This document shows positions 52,901-62,873 of a DNA stretch of 64,000 nt, piece by piece; the first letter of the stretch is position 1, and every line of letters begins with the position of its first letter. Source of the DNA: PWND01 sp964614525 (GTDB taxonomy: Bacteria; Bacteroidota; Bacteroidia; Bacteroidales; UBA7960); the NCBI GenBank assembly GCA_964614525.1, contig CAZTPA010000009.1, positions 1-64,000 on the forward strand, written 5' to 3'. The notes under the pieces are model-generated. The model was not told the DNA's origin and searched no databases. It saw only the letters and a program-made list of their open reading frames with translations. The position numbers were made by a program, and so were the translations under genes.

Positions 52901-53917
52901 CTAAATATCACTTTTGTCAATTACACTTAAACCTTTACTGGCATATGTTTCAAACGAATTATGTTCCAATGAATATATAAAAAAGGCTTCAATATCTTCT
53001 CTATTCTCAACAAATTCAATTGATTTTTCTAAGCCCATAGTCATAAATGCAGTTGCGTATGCATCGGCAGTGATCGCATCATCAGCTATAACTGAAACGC
53101 TAAGGAGGTTGTGATTTACCGGATATCCGGTTTTGGGATTAATAGTATGTGAATATTTTAGTCCATCCTTTTCGTAATACCGGCGATAATTCCCGGATGT
53201 TGCAATAGCCTGATCTTCCAGTTCAACAATATACTGCCAATCCTGAGGATCATCATAATTTTCAACAGGTCTTTCAATGCCGATCTTCCATTTACTTCCA
53301 TCTGGTTTAACACCTTTAGTAATTAAATCACCACCTATTTCAATCATATAAATATTTACATTCTTATCTTCCAAAAAAGCACCTATCACATCCGCAGCAT
53401 AACCTTTAGCAATTGCATTAAAGTCAAAACTAATACGATCATCATCTTTAATAACAACTCCTGATTCAAGGTGTGCATTTTTATAACCCACAAAATCCAG
53501 AATTGAATCAATTTTTCGCTTTGTTACTTCTCCCTGATTTTCAAATCCAAATCCCCACAAATTCACTAAAGCCGTAACTGTTACATCAAAATACCCATCA
53601 GTCTTTTCAGATATCTCATAAGCTTTTCGAAATACTGTTTCAAAATACTTATCTGCTTTATTAGTCTCATTCCGATTAATTTTAGAGATAAGAGATTCTT
53701 TGTCGTAATAAGAAACAGAGCTATTAAATTCCTTGAAAACACTATCTATTTCTTCTTTATAATTAGTTCCATCTTCACTAAAATAGGAAACAGAATAGTA
53801 TGTCCCGAAAACATTACCTTTAAAAATTACATTTTTGTAAGCTGTTTCTGTTTGGTTACAAGCATTATTGGAAAAAACCAATATTATAACAAAAAACAGA
53901 TATTTAAGTGTCTTCAT
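52901..53917 (-). CDS. apbE: FAD:protein FMN transferase (ApbE)
   Basis: ApbE attaches FMN covalently to threonine residues of NqrB and NqrC, so its place after the NQR genes is functional. It has a signal sequence ending FSNNAC (likely a lipoprotein, cysteine in a weak lipobox). The ApbE core follows: GTYYSVSYF, YFDVTVTALVNLWGFG, the flavin site FDFNAIAKGYAADV, YMIEIGGDLITKG and SHTINPKTGYPVNH. ATG 53917 is chosen over TTG 53947 because it directly precedes the signal. 338 residues. It lies 32 bases after the CDF gene. Confidence 0.95.
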   Translation of the reverse strand: MKTLKYLFFVIILVFSNNACNQTETAYKNVIFKGNVFGTYYSVSYFSEDGTNYKEEIDSVFKEFNSSVSYYDKESLISKINRNETNKADKYFETVFRKAYEISEKTDGYFDVTVTALVNLWGFGFENQGEVTKRKIDSILDFVGYKNAHLESGVVIKDDDRISFDFNAIAKGYAADVIGAFLEDKNVNIYMIEIGGDLITKGVKPDGSKWKIGIERPVENYDDPQDWQYIVELEDQAIATSGNYRRYYEKDGLKYSHTINPKTGYPVNHNLLSVSVIADDAITADAYATAFMTMGLEKSIEFVENREDIEAFFIYSLEHNSFETYASKGLSVIDKSDI

Positions 53918-53949
53918 GAAATTAAAAATTAAAATGTTATAAGTCAACT

Positions 53950-54840
53950 TTATTCAAGGGGTTCGGTATGGATAGAAATAATAGTTTCATCACCATATTC
54001 TCTTCTTAATATTTTCTCTAAATTTACTGTTATTTTGTGTGCATCTTTAATATTCAAGTCGCTATCAACCTGAATATGCAAATCAATAGCTATTACATTA
54101 CCTATTTTTCTTGTCTTAAGGTTGTGAGGATTGTTTACACCATTAACTTCGGAAGCTAATTCAATAATATCCTTTTCGCTTTTTTCAGGCAAGGAGGTTT
54201 CAATAAGCTCAAGCAAGGCTTCTTTTGAAATTTTATATGCAACTCTAAAAATAAAAACACTAACAACAATGGCAGCAATAGGATCAAGCACAACCCATTT
54301 CTCACCTAAAAAAATCGCACCGCCAATTCCAATAAGAGTTCCAAAAGAGCTCAAAACATCACTTCTGTGATGCCAGGCATTCGCAATTACAGCACTACTG
54401 TTAATTTCTCTACCAATTTTTATACTATATTGATAGAGAATCTCTTTAACAACGATAGAAAAACCGGCAGCATAAAGAGCAAGCAATCCGGGACGAGGTA
54501 TCAGATCGCCTTCGGTATGTTCATAAATTTTAACAATACTCGTATAACACAAACCGACGGCTACTCCAAATAATACTATACCAATAAAAGCAGCTGCGAG
54601 AGTTTCAACTTTTCCGTGACCATACTTATGATTATGATCCTGAGGCTTTGAAGCAACACTAAGGCTTCCCACTACAACAAGATCAGTAGCAAAATCACTC
54701 AAAGAGTGAATAGCATCAGCAACCATAGCAGAACTTCTACCGAATATACCTGCCAACAACTTAAAAATCATCAGGATTACATTCGCAAAGAATCCAAGCC
54801 AGGTAACCTTCTGAGCACTTTTTTTCCGTTCTGTATTCAT
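53950..54840 (-). CDS. Cation diffusion facilitator family transporter
   Basis: The 296-residue protein has six membrane segments (~15-200) with the CDF metal-site sequence MVADAIHSLSDFATDLVV and its partner NAWHHRSDVLSSFGTLIG. A cytosolic C-terminal domain (~205-296) has the acidic-His segment VIAIDLHIQVDSDL. CDF proteins export Zn2+, Fe2+ or other divalent ions in exchange for protons. It lies 15 bases after nqrF and 32 before apbE, so it belongs to the same transcript; a link to iron or metal handling for NQR is possible, not shown. Confidence 0.93.
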   Translation of the reverse strand: MNTERKKSAQKVTWLGFFANVILMIFKLLAGIFGRSSAMVADAIHSLSDFATDLVVVGSLSVASKPQDHNHKYGHGKVETLAAAFIGIVLFGVAVGLCYTSIVKIYEHTEGDLIPRPGLLALYAAGFSIVVKEILYQYSIKIGREINSSAVIANAWHHRSDVLSSFGTLIGIGGAIFLGEKWVVLDPIAAIVVSVFIFRVAYKISKEALLELIETSLPEKSEKDIIELASEVNGVNNPHNLKTRKIGNVIAIDLHIQVDSDLNIKDAHKITVNLEKILRREYGDETIISIHTEPLE

Positions 54841-54855
54841 TACTTTTTTTTAATA

Positions 54856-56115
54856 CTAACCTCCAAAATCATCAAGGTCAATATTTTCTTCCGGCACACC
54901 GAGGCTGTCTAACATTTGGAGCACAGCACTATTCATAACAGGAGGACCGCACAAGTAGTATTCTACTTCTTCGGGCTCTTCATGCTTACTAAGATAATTA
55001 TCTAAAACAACCTGGTGAATAAAACCCACGTAACCGTCCCATTTATCTTCAGGTAATGGTTCTGAAAGGGCAATATTAAATTTAAAATTAGGAAACTCTT
55101 TCTCTATTTTTCTAAACTCTTCTTCATAGAAAACCTCTCTCTTTGATCTGGCACCATACCAAAATGTTACTTTCCTGTCGGTTTTCAATGTGTGAAATAA
55201 GTGAAATATATGAGAACGTAAAGGAGCCATTCCTGCACCACCGCCTATATAGACCATTTCTCTGTCGGTATCTTTAATAAAAAATTCACCGTAAGGACCT
55301 GAAATAGTAACTTTATCTCCGGGTTTTAAAGAAAAGATATATGAAGAACAGATACCGGGATTTACGTTCATAAACCGATTATTCTTGGAATCCCATGGTG
55401 GAGTGGCTATTCTTACATTCAACTTTACAATATTACCTTCAGCCGGATGATTAGCCATTGAATACGCTCTAAAAACGGGTTCGGGGTTTTTCATTTTCAA
55501 ACTCCACATATCAAATTTATCCCAATCTTTCCGGAATTTCTTATCAACCTCAATATCCTTGTAATCCACTTCACACACCGGTACATCAACTTGAATATAA
55601 CCTCCTGATTTAAAATCAAGTTCCTCCCCTTTGGGAAGTTTAACGACAAATTCCTTTATAAATGTTGCAACATTATTATTTGAAACAACTTCGCATTCCC
55701 ACTTTTTAATACCAAATATTTCTTTTGGAATACCAATTTCAAGGTCATTTCGAACTTTAACCTGACAGCTGAGCCTCCATTGTTCCTGAATTTCTTTCCT
55801 GGTAAAATACCCTACTTCTGTAGGCAATATACTCCCTGCACCTGAAAACACCTGGCATTTACACATAGCACATGTACCACCTCCTCCGCATGCACTTGGA
55901 AGATAAATTGAATTATTTGACAATGTAGTCAACAATGTTGAGCCTGAATCAACTTCGAGTTCTTTCTCTTCATTAATTGTAATTTTCACAGGGCCGCTGG
56001 GAATCAACTTAGCTCTAGCATATAGCAATACTACTATTAACACAATCATAATAATAAAAAAGATTGCTATGCTAATTCCTATTATTCCGAGGGATCCAAT
56101 TTCAAGCAGTATCAT
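54856..56115 (-). CDS. nqrF: Na+-translocating NADH:quinone reductase subunit F
   Basis: NqrF is the NADH-oxidising subunit. An N-terminal membrane helix (~8-33) is followed by a 2Fe-2S ferredoxin domain with Cys76, Cys82, Cys85 (LPSACGGGGTCAMCKC) and Cys117. Then come the FAD-binding RAYSMAN and the NADH-binding VYIGGGAGMAPLRSH and YYLCGPPVMN. It ends with a conserved LDDFGG. The length of 419 is usual. Last structural gene of nqrABCDEF. Confidence 0.98.
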   Translation of the reverse strand: MILLEIGSLGIIGISIAIFFIIMIVLIVVLLYARAKLIPSGPVKITINEEKELEVDSGSTLLTTLSNNSIYLPSACGGGGTCAMCKCQVFSGAGSILPTEVGYFTRKEIQEQWRLSCQVKVRNDLEIGIPKEIFGIKKWECEVVSNNNVATFIKEFVVKLPKGEELDFKSGGYIQVDVPVCEVDYKDIEVDKKFRKDWDKFDMWSLKMKNPEPVFRAYSMANHPAEGNIVKLNVRIATPPWDSKNNRFMNVNPGICSSYIFSLKPGDKVTISGPYGEFFIKDTDREMVYIGGGAGMAPLRSHIFHLFHTLKTDRKVTFWYGARSKREVFYEEEFRKIEKEFPNFKFNIALSEPLPEDKWDGYVGFIHQVVLDNYLSKHEEPEEVEYYLCGPPVMNSAVLQMLDSLGVPEENIDLDDFGG

Positions 56116-56185
56116 ATTTTGAAATTTATATTAATCACTAAATATTCTATTAAAAAATTACTTATTCAAGCTTTTACTCTATTCT

Positions 56186-56803
56186 TTATAACTGAATTCC
56201 CATAAAACTCATAAAAGCAATTCCCATTAAACCTGTAATAATAAAAGTAATACCCAGACCTCTCAGTGGTGCAGGCACATTAGAATATCTTATTTTCTCA
56301 CGTATAGCGGCAATTCCAACAATTGCAAGCAAAAATCCAACACCGGAACCCACTCCAAAAGTTGAAGCCTCTCCAATATTTGCAAAATTTCTTTGCTGCA
56401 TAAACAATGAACCACCCAATATTGCACAATTCACAGCAATAAGAGGTAAAAATATTCCAAGATTGCTATAAAGAGTAGGACTAAATTTTTCAATAATCAT
56501 TTCAACCAGCTGAACCATTGCAGCAATAATTGAAATAAACATTATGAATGTTAAGAAGCTAAGATTAACATCAGCAAATTGAGGCCCAAGCCATTCCAAC
56601 GCACCTTTTCCTAACACAAAATTTTCCAGCAAATAATTCATAGGAACAGTGATTCCAAGTACAAAAACTACTGCTATTCCTAAGCCGACTGAGGTATTTA
56701 TTGTTCTGGAAACAGCGAGGTATGAGCACATTCCAAGGAAATACGCCAAAACCAGGTTATCAATAAATACTGACCTAATAAATATATTTATATAATCTAT
56801 CAT
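56186..56803 (-). CDS. nqrE: Na+-translocating NADH:quinone reductase subunit E
   Basis: This is a 205-residue integral membrane subunit with six helices, paired with NqrD around the inter-membrane Fe centre. It has LAYFLGMCSYLAVSRTI and LIAVNCAILGGSLFMQQRN, each with the conserved cysteine that helps ligate the metal. It lies between nqrD and nqrF. Confidence 0.98.
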   Translation of the reverse strand: MIDYINIFIRSVFIDNLVLAYFLGMCSYLAVSRTINTSVGLGIAVVFVLGITVPMNYLLENFVLGKGALEWLGPQFADVNLSFLTFIMFISIIAAMVQLVEMIIEKFSPTLYSNLGIFLPLIAVNCAILGGSLFMQQRNFANIGEASTFGVGSGVGFLLAIVGIAAIREKIRYSNVPAPLRGLGITFIITGLMGIAFMSFMGIQL

Positions 56804-56826
56804 AGCTTTATCCTTAAAAGTTAAAC

Positions 56827-57486
56827 TTAACTAACATCAACAAGACTTTTATCACGTGAACGATGAACCCAGATAATAACTCCAACAGTAAACAGTGCCA
56901 TTGGCGGTAAAATCATCAGACCATTATTTTCATAGCCAAGATCGTAGAATAATTGAGGCACAAGCTGATAGCCCATCACTGATCCGGCACCAAATAATTC
57001 TCTAACAAATCCAACAGTAATAAGAATAGCTCCGTAACCGGCACCATTGCCTAATCCATCCAAAAACGAAGGCCAAACCTTATTGCTGAGAGCAAAGGCT
57101 TCAAGACGTCCCATAATTATACAATTTGTAATGATCAGCCCAACAAAAACAGACAATTGGCGACTTACATCATAAACAAAAGCTTTCAGCATTTGATCCA
57201 CCAGAATAACCAAAGTCGAGATTACAACTAATTGCACTATAATCCTAATGCGCGGTGGAATTGTATTTCTAAGGAGTGAAATAATCACATTTGCAAGAGC
57301 CATAACAACCACAACTGAAATAGCCATAACTAATGAAGCTTTTACCTGTACTGTAATTGCAAGCACTGAACAAATACCAAGCACCTGAACCGTAATCGGG
57401 TTGTTTTTCCCAAGAGGGCTTGTAAGCAGCCTTTTATTCTTTATCGAGAACAAAGGTTCTTTTTCTGTATTATTAGTTTTACTCAT
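56827..57486 (-). CDS. nqrD: Na+-translocating NADH:quinone reductase subunit D
   Basis: This is a 219-residue membrane subunit homologous to NqrE. It has VQVLGICSVLAITVQVKASL and FVGLIITNCIIMGRLEAFAL, with paired cysteines as in NqrE. Start overlaps the nqrC stop by four bases, indicating coupled translation. Confidence 0.98.
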   Translation of the reverse strand: MSKTNNTEKEPLFSIKNKRLLTSPLGKNNPITVQVLGICSVLAITVQVKASLVMAISVVVVMALANVIISLLRNTIPPRIRIIVQLVVISTLVILVDQMLKAFVYDVSRQLSVFVGLIITNCIIMGRLEAFALSNKVWPSFLDGLGNGAGYGAILITVGFVRELFGAGSVMGYQLVPQLFYDLGYENNGLMILPPMALFTVGVIIWVHRSRDKSLVDVS

Positions 57487-58178
57487 ATATCTTTGAGTTT
57501 TTTGAAAAATGGTTCATAAACTTTAAGTCCTTCTTCTATCATTTTACTTAATCCGTTTGATGTGATTGTACCACCGGAGATAGCATCAACTGCATGAGGG
57601 TCATCGTCCGCAGCGCCGCCTCTGACAACTTCTACTGATTTGAAATTACCTGATTCATCATAAATTTTCTTTTCCGAAAACTGATTTTCAAACTTTGGCT
57701 GAGAAATTTCCGCACCTAATCCTGGAGTTTCAGATTCATGGTCAAAATTTGCTCCTAATATGGTGTTCAAATCAGATTTAAGACTGACATAACCCCATAG
57801 AGGTCCCCAAAGTCCGGAACCATACAAAGGAACAACATAAATGGTTTCACCTTCAATTTCGGCAATATACAATGGTAATCTCCTGTTTTCAATCTCTTTA
57901 CGATTCTCTTCCTGAAGATTTACTTCAAAAGCGTCACCCTCAACATCCTCTCCTTTATAATTGATAATCTTAGACTCTTTTATGTATTTAGCAAATACTT
58001 CATCAGCTTCGGATTTCGTGGTTTGTATTTCCATTGAAGCAAGAATATTCTGCATTTTTTCTACACGAACATTTCTTTCCTGAAACGGCCTTAACATTGT
58101 TGCCGCTAATGATAACAATACAGCAACTATTATCACCATTGCACTTGCGTAGAGAAATATATATCGATTACTATACAT
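57483..58178 (-). CDS. nqrC: Na+-translocating NADH:quinone reductase subunit C
   Basis: This is a 231-residue subunit with one N-terminal membrane helix and a periplasmic FMN domain. The flavinylation motif is DAISGGTITSNG with Thr204 as the likely attachment residue (one Gly replaces the more usual Ala). GSGLWGPLWGYVSL and TPGLGAEI are family motifs. ApbE, needed for the attachment, is encoded in the same unit. Confidence 0.97.
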   Translation of the reverse strand: MYSNRYIFLYASAMVIIVAVLLSLAATMLRPFQERNVRVEKMQNILASMEIQTTKSEADEVFAKYIKESKIINYKGEDVEGDAFEVNLQEENRKEIENRRLPLYIAEIEGETIYVVPLYGSGLWGPLWGYVSLKSDLNTILGANFDHESETPGLGAEISQPKFENQFSEKKIYDESGNFKSVEVVRGGAADDDPHAVDAISGGTITSNGLSKMIEEGLKVYEPFFKKLKDI

Positions 58179-58203
58179 GATCTGTTATTTTCAAAATTAA
58201 ACA

Positions 58204-59403
58204 CTAAACCTTAATTTGTGAAGCCTTATATCTTTTCATTCTTCTCTTAACATTCGCTTGAATGACATAATGATCAATAAGAGGAGCAAAAATATTCATA
58301 AACAAAATAGCCAGCATCATGCCTTCAGGAAAGGCAGGATTAAGAACTCTGATTATAATCGCTATCACTCCTATTAAGAATCCGTAAATATACTTTCCTA
58401 TCCCGGTTTGCGCGGCAGACACAGGATCTGTAGCCATGAATACAGCTCCAAAAGCAAAGCCTCCCAGCATTAAATGATAATAGGCAGGCATTTCCATAAA
58501 TGGATTTACCGCAAATAAATTCAAAAGAGCACCCATAAACAATCCGCCAATAACAACGGATAACATTATTCTTAAACTTCCAATGCCTGTATATACAAGG
58601 ATAAAGGCTCCAATCAATATAGCAAGTGTCGAAGTTTCACCAATAACACCGGGCATATTTCCTATGAACATCTCCATTATGGAGGGCAGAGATCCGCTAA
58701 ACTCTGCGGCAGACATTTGTCCTCCCACAGCTAATGCACCAAAAGCCAAAGGTGTTGCACCTGAAAATCCATCAATTAATTGTTGTCCTTCCTGCAATAC
58801 AGTATATGTATATACCTCACCGGAAAAATATGCAGGATAAGAAAAGAAGAGGAATGCTCTGGCTAAAAGTGCCGGATTTACGATATTCATACCTGTACCT
58901 CCAAAGACCTCTTTGCCAATAATAACAGCGAAGATTGTTGCTAATGCAATCATCCATAGAGGCGTTGTAACAGGCACAATAAGAGGAATTAACATTCCTG
59001 TCACTAAAAAACCTTCATTAACTTCATGGTCACGAACAGTAGCAAAGATAAACTCTGTACCTAATCCAACAACATAAGAAACTACAATGATGGGAAAAAC
59101 TTTGATTAAGCCAAACATAAAGTTTTCTATTAAGCTAGTATCTGTCATCCCGATAGCATTATAATGCTGATAACCGACATTCCACATTCCAAATAAAAGT
59201 GCAGGCATTAATGCTATAACAACAAAAAACATTGTCCGCTTCATATCCATAGTATCCCGAATATGACTTCCCTTAGTAGTAACCCTGTCGGGAACCAGAA
59301 GAAATGTCTCAAAAGCTTCAAAAGACCGTTGAAATTTATGATACTTACCTCCTTTTTCCAGGGCGGGCTTAAACTTATTAATAATTTTTTCTAATGCTTT
59401 CAA
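58204..59403 (-). CDS. nqrB: Na+-translocating NADH:quinone reductase subunit B
   Basis: NqrB is the main membrane subunit, with about ten helices, carrying riboflavin, covalent FMN and the sodium path. FMN attaches to Thr217 in DGFSGATPLAFG. IGKEVFGGTGMNIVNPALLA and ATDPVSAAQTGIGK are diagnostic. The length of 399 is normal. Confidence 0.98.
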   Translation of the reverse strand: MKALEKIINKFKPALEKGGKYHKFQRSFEAFETFLLVPDRVTTKGSHIRDTMDMKRTMFFVVIALMPALLFGMWNVGYQHYNAIGMTDTSLIENFMFGLIKVFPIIVVSYVVGLGTEFIFATVRDHEVNEGFLVTGMLIPLIVPVTTPLWMIALATIFAVIIGKEVFGGTGMNIVNPALLARAFLFFSYPAYFSGEVYTYTVLQEGQQLIDGFSGATPLAFGALAVGGQMSAAEFSGSLPSIMEMFIGNMPGVIGETSTLAILIGAFILVYTGIGSLRIMLSVVIGGLFMGALLNLFAVNPFMEMPAYYHLMLGGFAFGAVFMATDPVSAAQTGIGKYIYGFLIGVIAIIIRVLNPAFPEGMMLAILFMNIFAPLIDHYVIQANVKRRMKRYKASQIKV

Positions 59404-59459
59404 TTTCCTGGTAGTTTTTGGTTTAACAATTCTTCAAAAACATATATAATAATTTAATA

Positions 59460-60821
59460 CTACTCAAATTCTTTTTTAATAAGATCCAGCCCTTCTCTAA
59501 TGATTGATTGAACTTCTATTTTTGAAGTACAAACAAACTCACACAGGGCTAAATCTTCAGGAGCAACTTCATAAATTCCGAGTTTTTCCATCATATCAAT
59601 ATCTTCAATTAAAATTGATTTTACTAATTGTACCGGATAAATATTCATAGGCAAAACCTTTTCATACTGCCCGGTAACAACAAACGGACGCTCACCACTC
59701 CTGGCATTTGTGTTTATTCTATACTTTTTCCAGGGAGTAAGAAATGAGAAGAATGTTCTGGAAATGCTATATTTATCCAACTGTGGAGTTATCCACCCTA
59801 ATAACTCTCTGTTATTTCCTTCAGGAATTACACTTAGCATATCATGATAAAACCCAATAAATCCGTCAGAATCAATCTTTGTGCCGCTTAATACATCTCC
59901 ACTTATATATCTTAATTCCACATCCTCATTTTGCTTAATATTATTGGTAGTGAAAGATTTAATTCCTGCACCATTAATAATCTTAAAGTATCTTCTGTTT
60001 GAAACCTCAGAACCTACTAATGCAACAATTTTTTTTGCATCATAAATTCCTTTCTCAAAAAGCCTTCCAATCATTATAACAGACTGCAAATCAAGATACC
60101 AAACGATGTCACCCTTATTTATAGGTTCTATATGATGAATTTGAATTCCAACATTTCCTGCCGGATGCGGCCCTTTAAAATAATGCAGCTTTACATTATT
60201 CGCTTCAAGGAGAGCTTTTGAGGTTGTTTGAATTTCATGTACCGACAAATGCACATCCCCTTCTGTAAGTTTAGACAATGCATTAATGCCGGTTTGTAAT
60301 TGTTTTTCCTGCCCATTTATAACAAAATCCATGTCAGTTGCTAAAGGAACTGTATTAAATCCTGAAATAAAAATATTCTTAGGCTTATCTTTAGGATTAG
60401 CTACAATGGAATATGGCCTCTGGCGAATTGTCGGCCACAAACCGCTTTCTAATAACTTTTTAACTATTTCATCTCTTTTTAAACTTAAAGGATCTGCTGC
60501 TCCAAAATCAACATAATCATCAACTTCATCGGGTTTAATATGTATTTCGAGAATACGCCTTTTATCTCCCCTGACTAATTGCGTAAAAACACCACTTACA
60601 GGAGATACAAATAATATATCCTCATTGTATTTATCAAAAAACAAAGGACTTCCTGCCTGAACTTTTTCGCCTTCTTTAATCATCATTTTAGGCGTAAGTC
60701 CATGAAAATCCGTAGGTTTTAACGCATAAAGATCAGCTCTTGCAGGAGTTGTCAGAATTTTTTCCGCTTCTCCTTTTAGGGGAATATTCAAACCCTTAGT
60801 TATCTTAATTACTTTTGACAT
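59460..60821 (-). CDS. nqrA: Na+-translocating NADH:quinone reductase subunit A
   Basis: NqrA is a peripheral cytosolic subunit linked to quinone binding. The 453-residue protein shows KITKGLNIPLKGEAEK, GLWPTIRQRPYSIVANPKDK, VHLSVHEIQTTSKALLEAN and GPHPAGNVGIQIHHIEPIN. It is the first gene of the operon and is preceded by a -7 element 38 bases upstream. Confidence 0.97.
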   Translation of the reverse strand: MSKVIKITKGLNIPLKGEAEKILTTPARADLYALKPTDFHGLTPKMMIKEGEKVQAGSPLFFDKYNEDILFVSPVSGVFTQLVRGDKRRILEIHIKPDEVDDYVDFGAADPLSLKRDEIVKKLLESGLWPTIRQRPYSIVANPKDKPKNIFISGFNTVPLATDMDFVINGQEKQLQTGINALSKLTEGDVHLSVHEIQTTSKALLEANNVKLHYFKGPHPAGNVGIQIHHIEPINKGDIVWYLDLQSVIMIGRLFEKGIYDAKKIVALVGSEVSNRRYFKIINGAGIKSFTTNNIKQNEDVELRYISGDVLSGTKIDSDGFIGFYHDMLSVIPEGNNRELLGWITPQLDKYSISRTFFSFLTPWKKYRINTNARSGERPFVVTGQYEKVLPMNIYPVQLVKSILIEDIDMMEKLGIYEVAPEDLALCEFVCTSKIEVQSIIREGLDLIKKEFE

Positions 60822-60858
60822 AGCTTACTTGTCTGTTTTTAGATTGTCATAACACAAG

Positions 60859-60866
60859 CAAATTTA
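60859..60866 (-). promoter_or_regulatory. -7 element of the nqr operon
   Basis: On the minus strand TAAATTTG followed by CTTGTG, about 38 bases before the nqrA ATG. No TTG at the proper distance. The rest of the 227-base divergent gap to the DUF5103 gene is AT-rich, without other recognisable sites. Confidence 0.5.
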
Positions 60867-61048
60867 TAGATATTTTACTATCTTTAAAAAATTAATTTTA
60901 TGATTAGAGAGTTTTAATCATAAAAACTTGATTATGAAAAGATTTAAAAAATATTATTACTTATTTAAGCGTTTTATTTTATCTTATGTATAAACATGAT
61001 TTATTGGATAAATCTTAATAATATTATTATTCTAACATTTATAACATT

Positions 61049-62431
61049 ATGATTAAAAAACTTTCAAAAATAAAAATTTTTGTCGTATTTCGGCTCTTAT
61101 TTACCTTTTTCTTTTTTACAAGCTTTTCATCAATATACTGTTCCGAAGTATATAAAAATGACAATGATCAGAATAGAGATGAGAACGTCCAAGACAGTGT
61201 TTCTTTTGAATATTACAGTGAAGATTTTTTAAGATACGGGGATTTTATTTATACAGAAAATATAAAAACCGTTTTATTTTACAAAAGTGGATTTGAGTTA
61301 TCTCCGCCATTAATAAAGCATAATTCAAATGAAAAATTAACTTTAAAATTTGATGATCTGGATGCTGATCATAAAAGCTATGCCTATACAATAATTCATT
61401 GCAATGCCGACTGGCAGCCATCGGGTTTGAGCAATTATGAATATATTGATGGATTTTATGATGACGAAATTACTAATTATGAATTTTCCTTAAATACTAT
61501 TATACCTTATACTCACTATACTTTACAATTTCCTAATGAGAATATTAAACCACGTTTATCCGGAAATTACATTTTAAAAGTATATATACAGGGCTATCCT
61601 GAAGAAGTTGTTTTAACCCGCAAATTTAAAATCTATGAGCAGCTGGTCAGCCTTGAAGGTAATGTAACAAAAGCCACACTTGTTTCAAAAAGAGATGAAA
61701 TGCAGGAAGTTAACTTCACAATAAACTCTTCAACATACAGAATTAGCAATCCCTACCAGGATATAAAAGTTTCAATAAAGCAAAATGGCCGAACAGATAA
61801 TATTATTTGGGATTTAAAACCAAAAATGGTTTTAGGAGATAAATTAGTATATGAATATGAAGAAAAAAATCTCTTTGAGGGTGGCAACGAATTCAGACAA
61901 TTTGACATAAGGAGTTTGAGATTTGCCACAGAAAGTGTTAGTGACATTGTGGCAACACATTCTCATTATGAGGTTTATTTATTAAACGATCCTCGCAGAT
62001 CATCAATGAGATATACATTTAATGAAGATATCAACGGGCAATACAATATTAAAAACAATGATGGCTATGAATCACATATTGATTCCGATTACGCCTGGGT
62101 GTATTTTAGTTTGAATTATCCGATACCTGAAGAAAACGGCAATTTTTACGTTACCGGAGCATTAACAGATTGGAACTATACCAGTGAAAACAGAATGAAT
62201 TATTCTTTCAGGGATAAAAAATACCATACAAGCTTATTGTTGAAACAAGGATATTATAATTATCAATATATTTTTTTGCAGGACGGGTCGAGAAGAGGCA
62301 GCACATTTAGAGCTGAGGGAAGTCATTCTGATACTGAAAATGAATATTCAATTTTCGTATATCATAGAAAACCCGGAGATATGCACGATAGCTTAATCGG
62401 CCTTTTGCACCTCAACTCGGGTGTTAATTGA
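61049..62431 (+). CDS. Type IX secretion plug-like protein (DUF5103)
   Basis: The 460-residue protein has a signal sequence (FRLLFTFFFFTSFSSIYC, possible lipoprotein cysteine). The DUF5103 pattern follows: ENIKTVLFYKSGFELSPPLI, LTLKFDDLDADHKSYAYTII, HCNADWQPSGLSNYEYIDGF and PNENIKPRLSGNYILKVYI. In Flavobacterium a protein of this family was found as the plug bound to the SprA translocon of the type IX system. No other secretion gene is adjacent. The C-terminal part contains a glycogen-binding-like beta domain (FYVTGALTDWNY). Confidence 0.87.
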   Translation: MIKKLSKIKIFVVFRLLFTFFFFTSFSSIYCSEVYKNDNDQNRDENVQDSVSFEYYSEDFLRYGDFIYTENIKTVLFYKSGFELSPPLIKHNSNEKLTLKFDDLDADHKSYAYTIIHCNADWQPSGLSNYEYIDGFYDDEITNYEFSLNTIIPYTHYTLQFPNENIKPRLSGNYILKVYIQGYPEEVVLTRKFKIYEQLVSLEGNVTKATLVSKRDEMQEVNFTINSSTYRISNPYQDIKVSIKQNGRTDNIIWDLKPKMVLGDKLVYEYEEKNLFEGGNEFRQFDIRSLRFATESVSDIVATHSHYEVYLLNDPRRSSMRYTFNEDINGQYNIKNNDGYESHIDSDYAWVYFSLNYPIPEENGNFYVTGALTDWNYTSENRMNYSFRDKKYHTSLLLKQGYYNYQYIFLQDGSRRGSTFRAEGSHSDTENEYSIFVYHRKPGDMHDSLIGLLHLNSGVN

Positions 62432-62663
62432 AACTTGTTTTTACCATGGCATTCCTAATTTTATCGAGATTTAGCTACGCTGCTACTTCGTGGTCTCACA
62501 TACGTTCGAAATGACTGTGTCTTTTATGGAGTGAGCTTAGACCCGTCGGGAAAACTATGTAGCCTTGACTTGTTTGTTTTTGTATTAAGACAAAAGTGAA
62601 GAAATATTTTCTTATTCTTTTGGCTAGCCTAAAAGAATAAAAAATGACAAGCATTTTTTCACA
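62432..62663. other. Intergenic region with REP-like sequence and a hairpin
   Basis: A GC-richer block at about 62475-62570 (GCTACGCTGCTACTTCGTGG, TTCGAAATGAC) resembles degenerate REP-like repeats seen at 21.2 and 63.5 kb. TTATTCTTTTGGCT (62612-62625) and AGCCTAAAAGAATAA (62626-62640) form a near-perfect hairpin with one bulge. It lies between two convergent genes and may terminate both, although U-tracts are poor. Confidence 0.45.
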
Positions 62664-62870
62664 TCAACCACCGCTAATCAGATGAATAACATTTACTTTA
62701 TCACCATCACTTATCACGGCAGTATTAAATTCCTCAGGCTTAACAACCTGATTATTAATCTTCACAACCAGGAACTTGAAAGTAAAGTTTTTGAAGTCAA
62801 GAAGTTCCTGAACAGTCATTTTATCTTTAGCTGTAAATTCTTCATTTCTATTATTAAGAACAATTTTCAT
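62664..62870 (-). CDS. thiS: Sulfur carrier protein ThiS
   Basis: This is a 68-residue ubiquitin-fold protein with FLVVKINNQVVKPEEFNTAV, SDGDKVNVIHLISGG and the C-terminal Gly-Gly that is thiocarboxylated. ThiS donates sulfur for the thiamin thiazole. No other thiamin gene is next to it. Its start is three bases from the end of the membrane-protein gene, so it is cotranscribed with that. A MoaD- or unrelated sulfur-carrier role is possible. Confidence 0.85.
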   Translation of the reverse strand: MKIVLNNRNEEFTAKDKMTVQELLDFKNFTFKFLVVKINNQVVKPEEFNTAVISDGDKVNVIHLISGG

Positions 62871-62873
62871 ACT

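Noticed and set aside
62490..62530. tRNA-like TTCGAAAT sequence
   Set aside because: No acceptor or anticodon stems; it belongs to a degenerate REP-like block.
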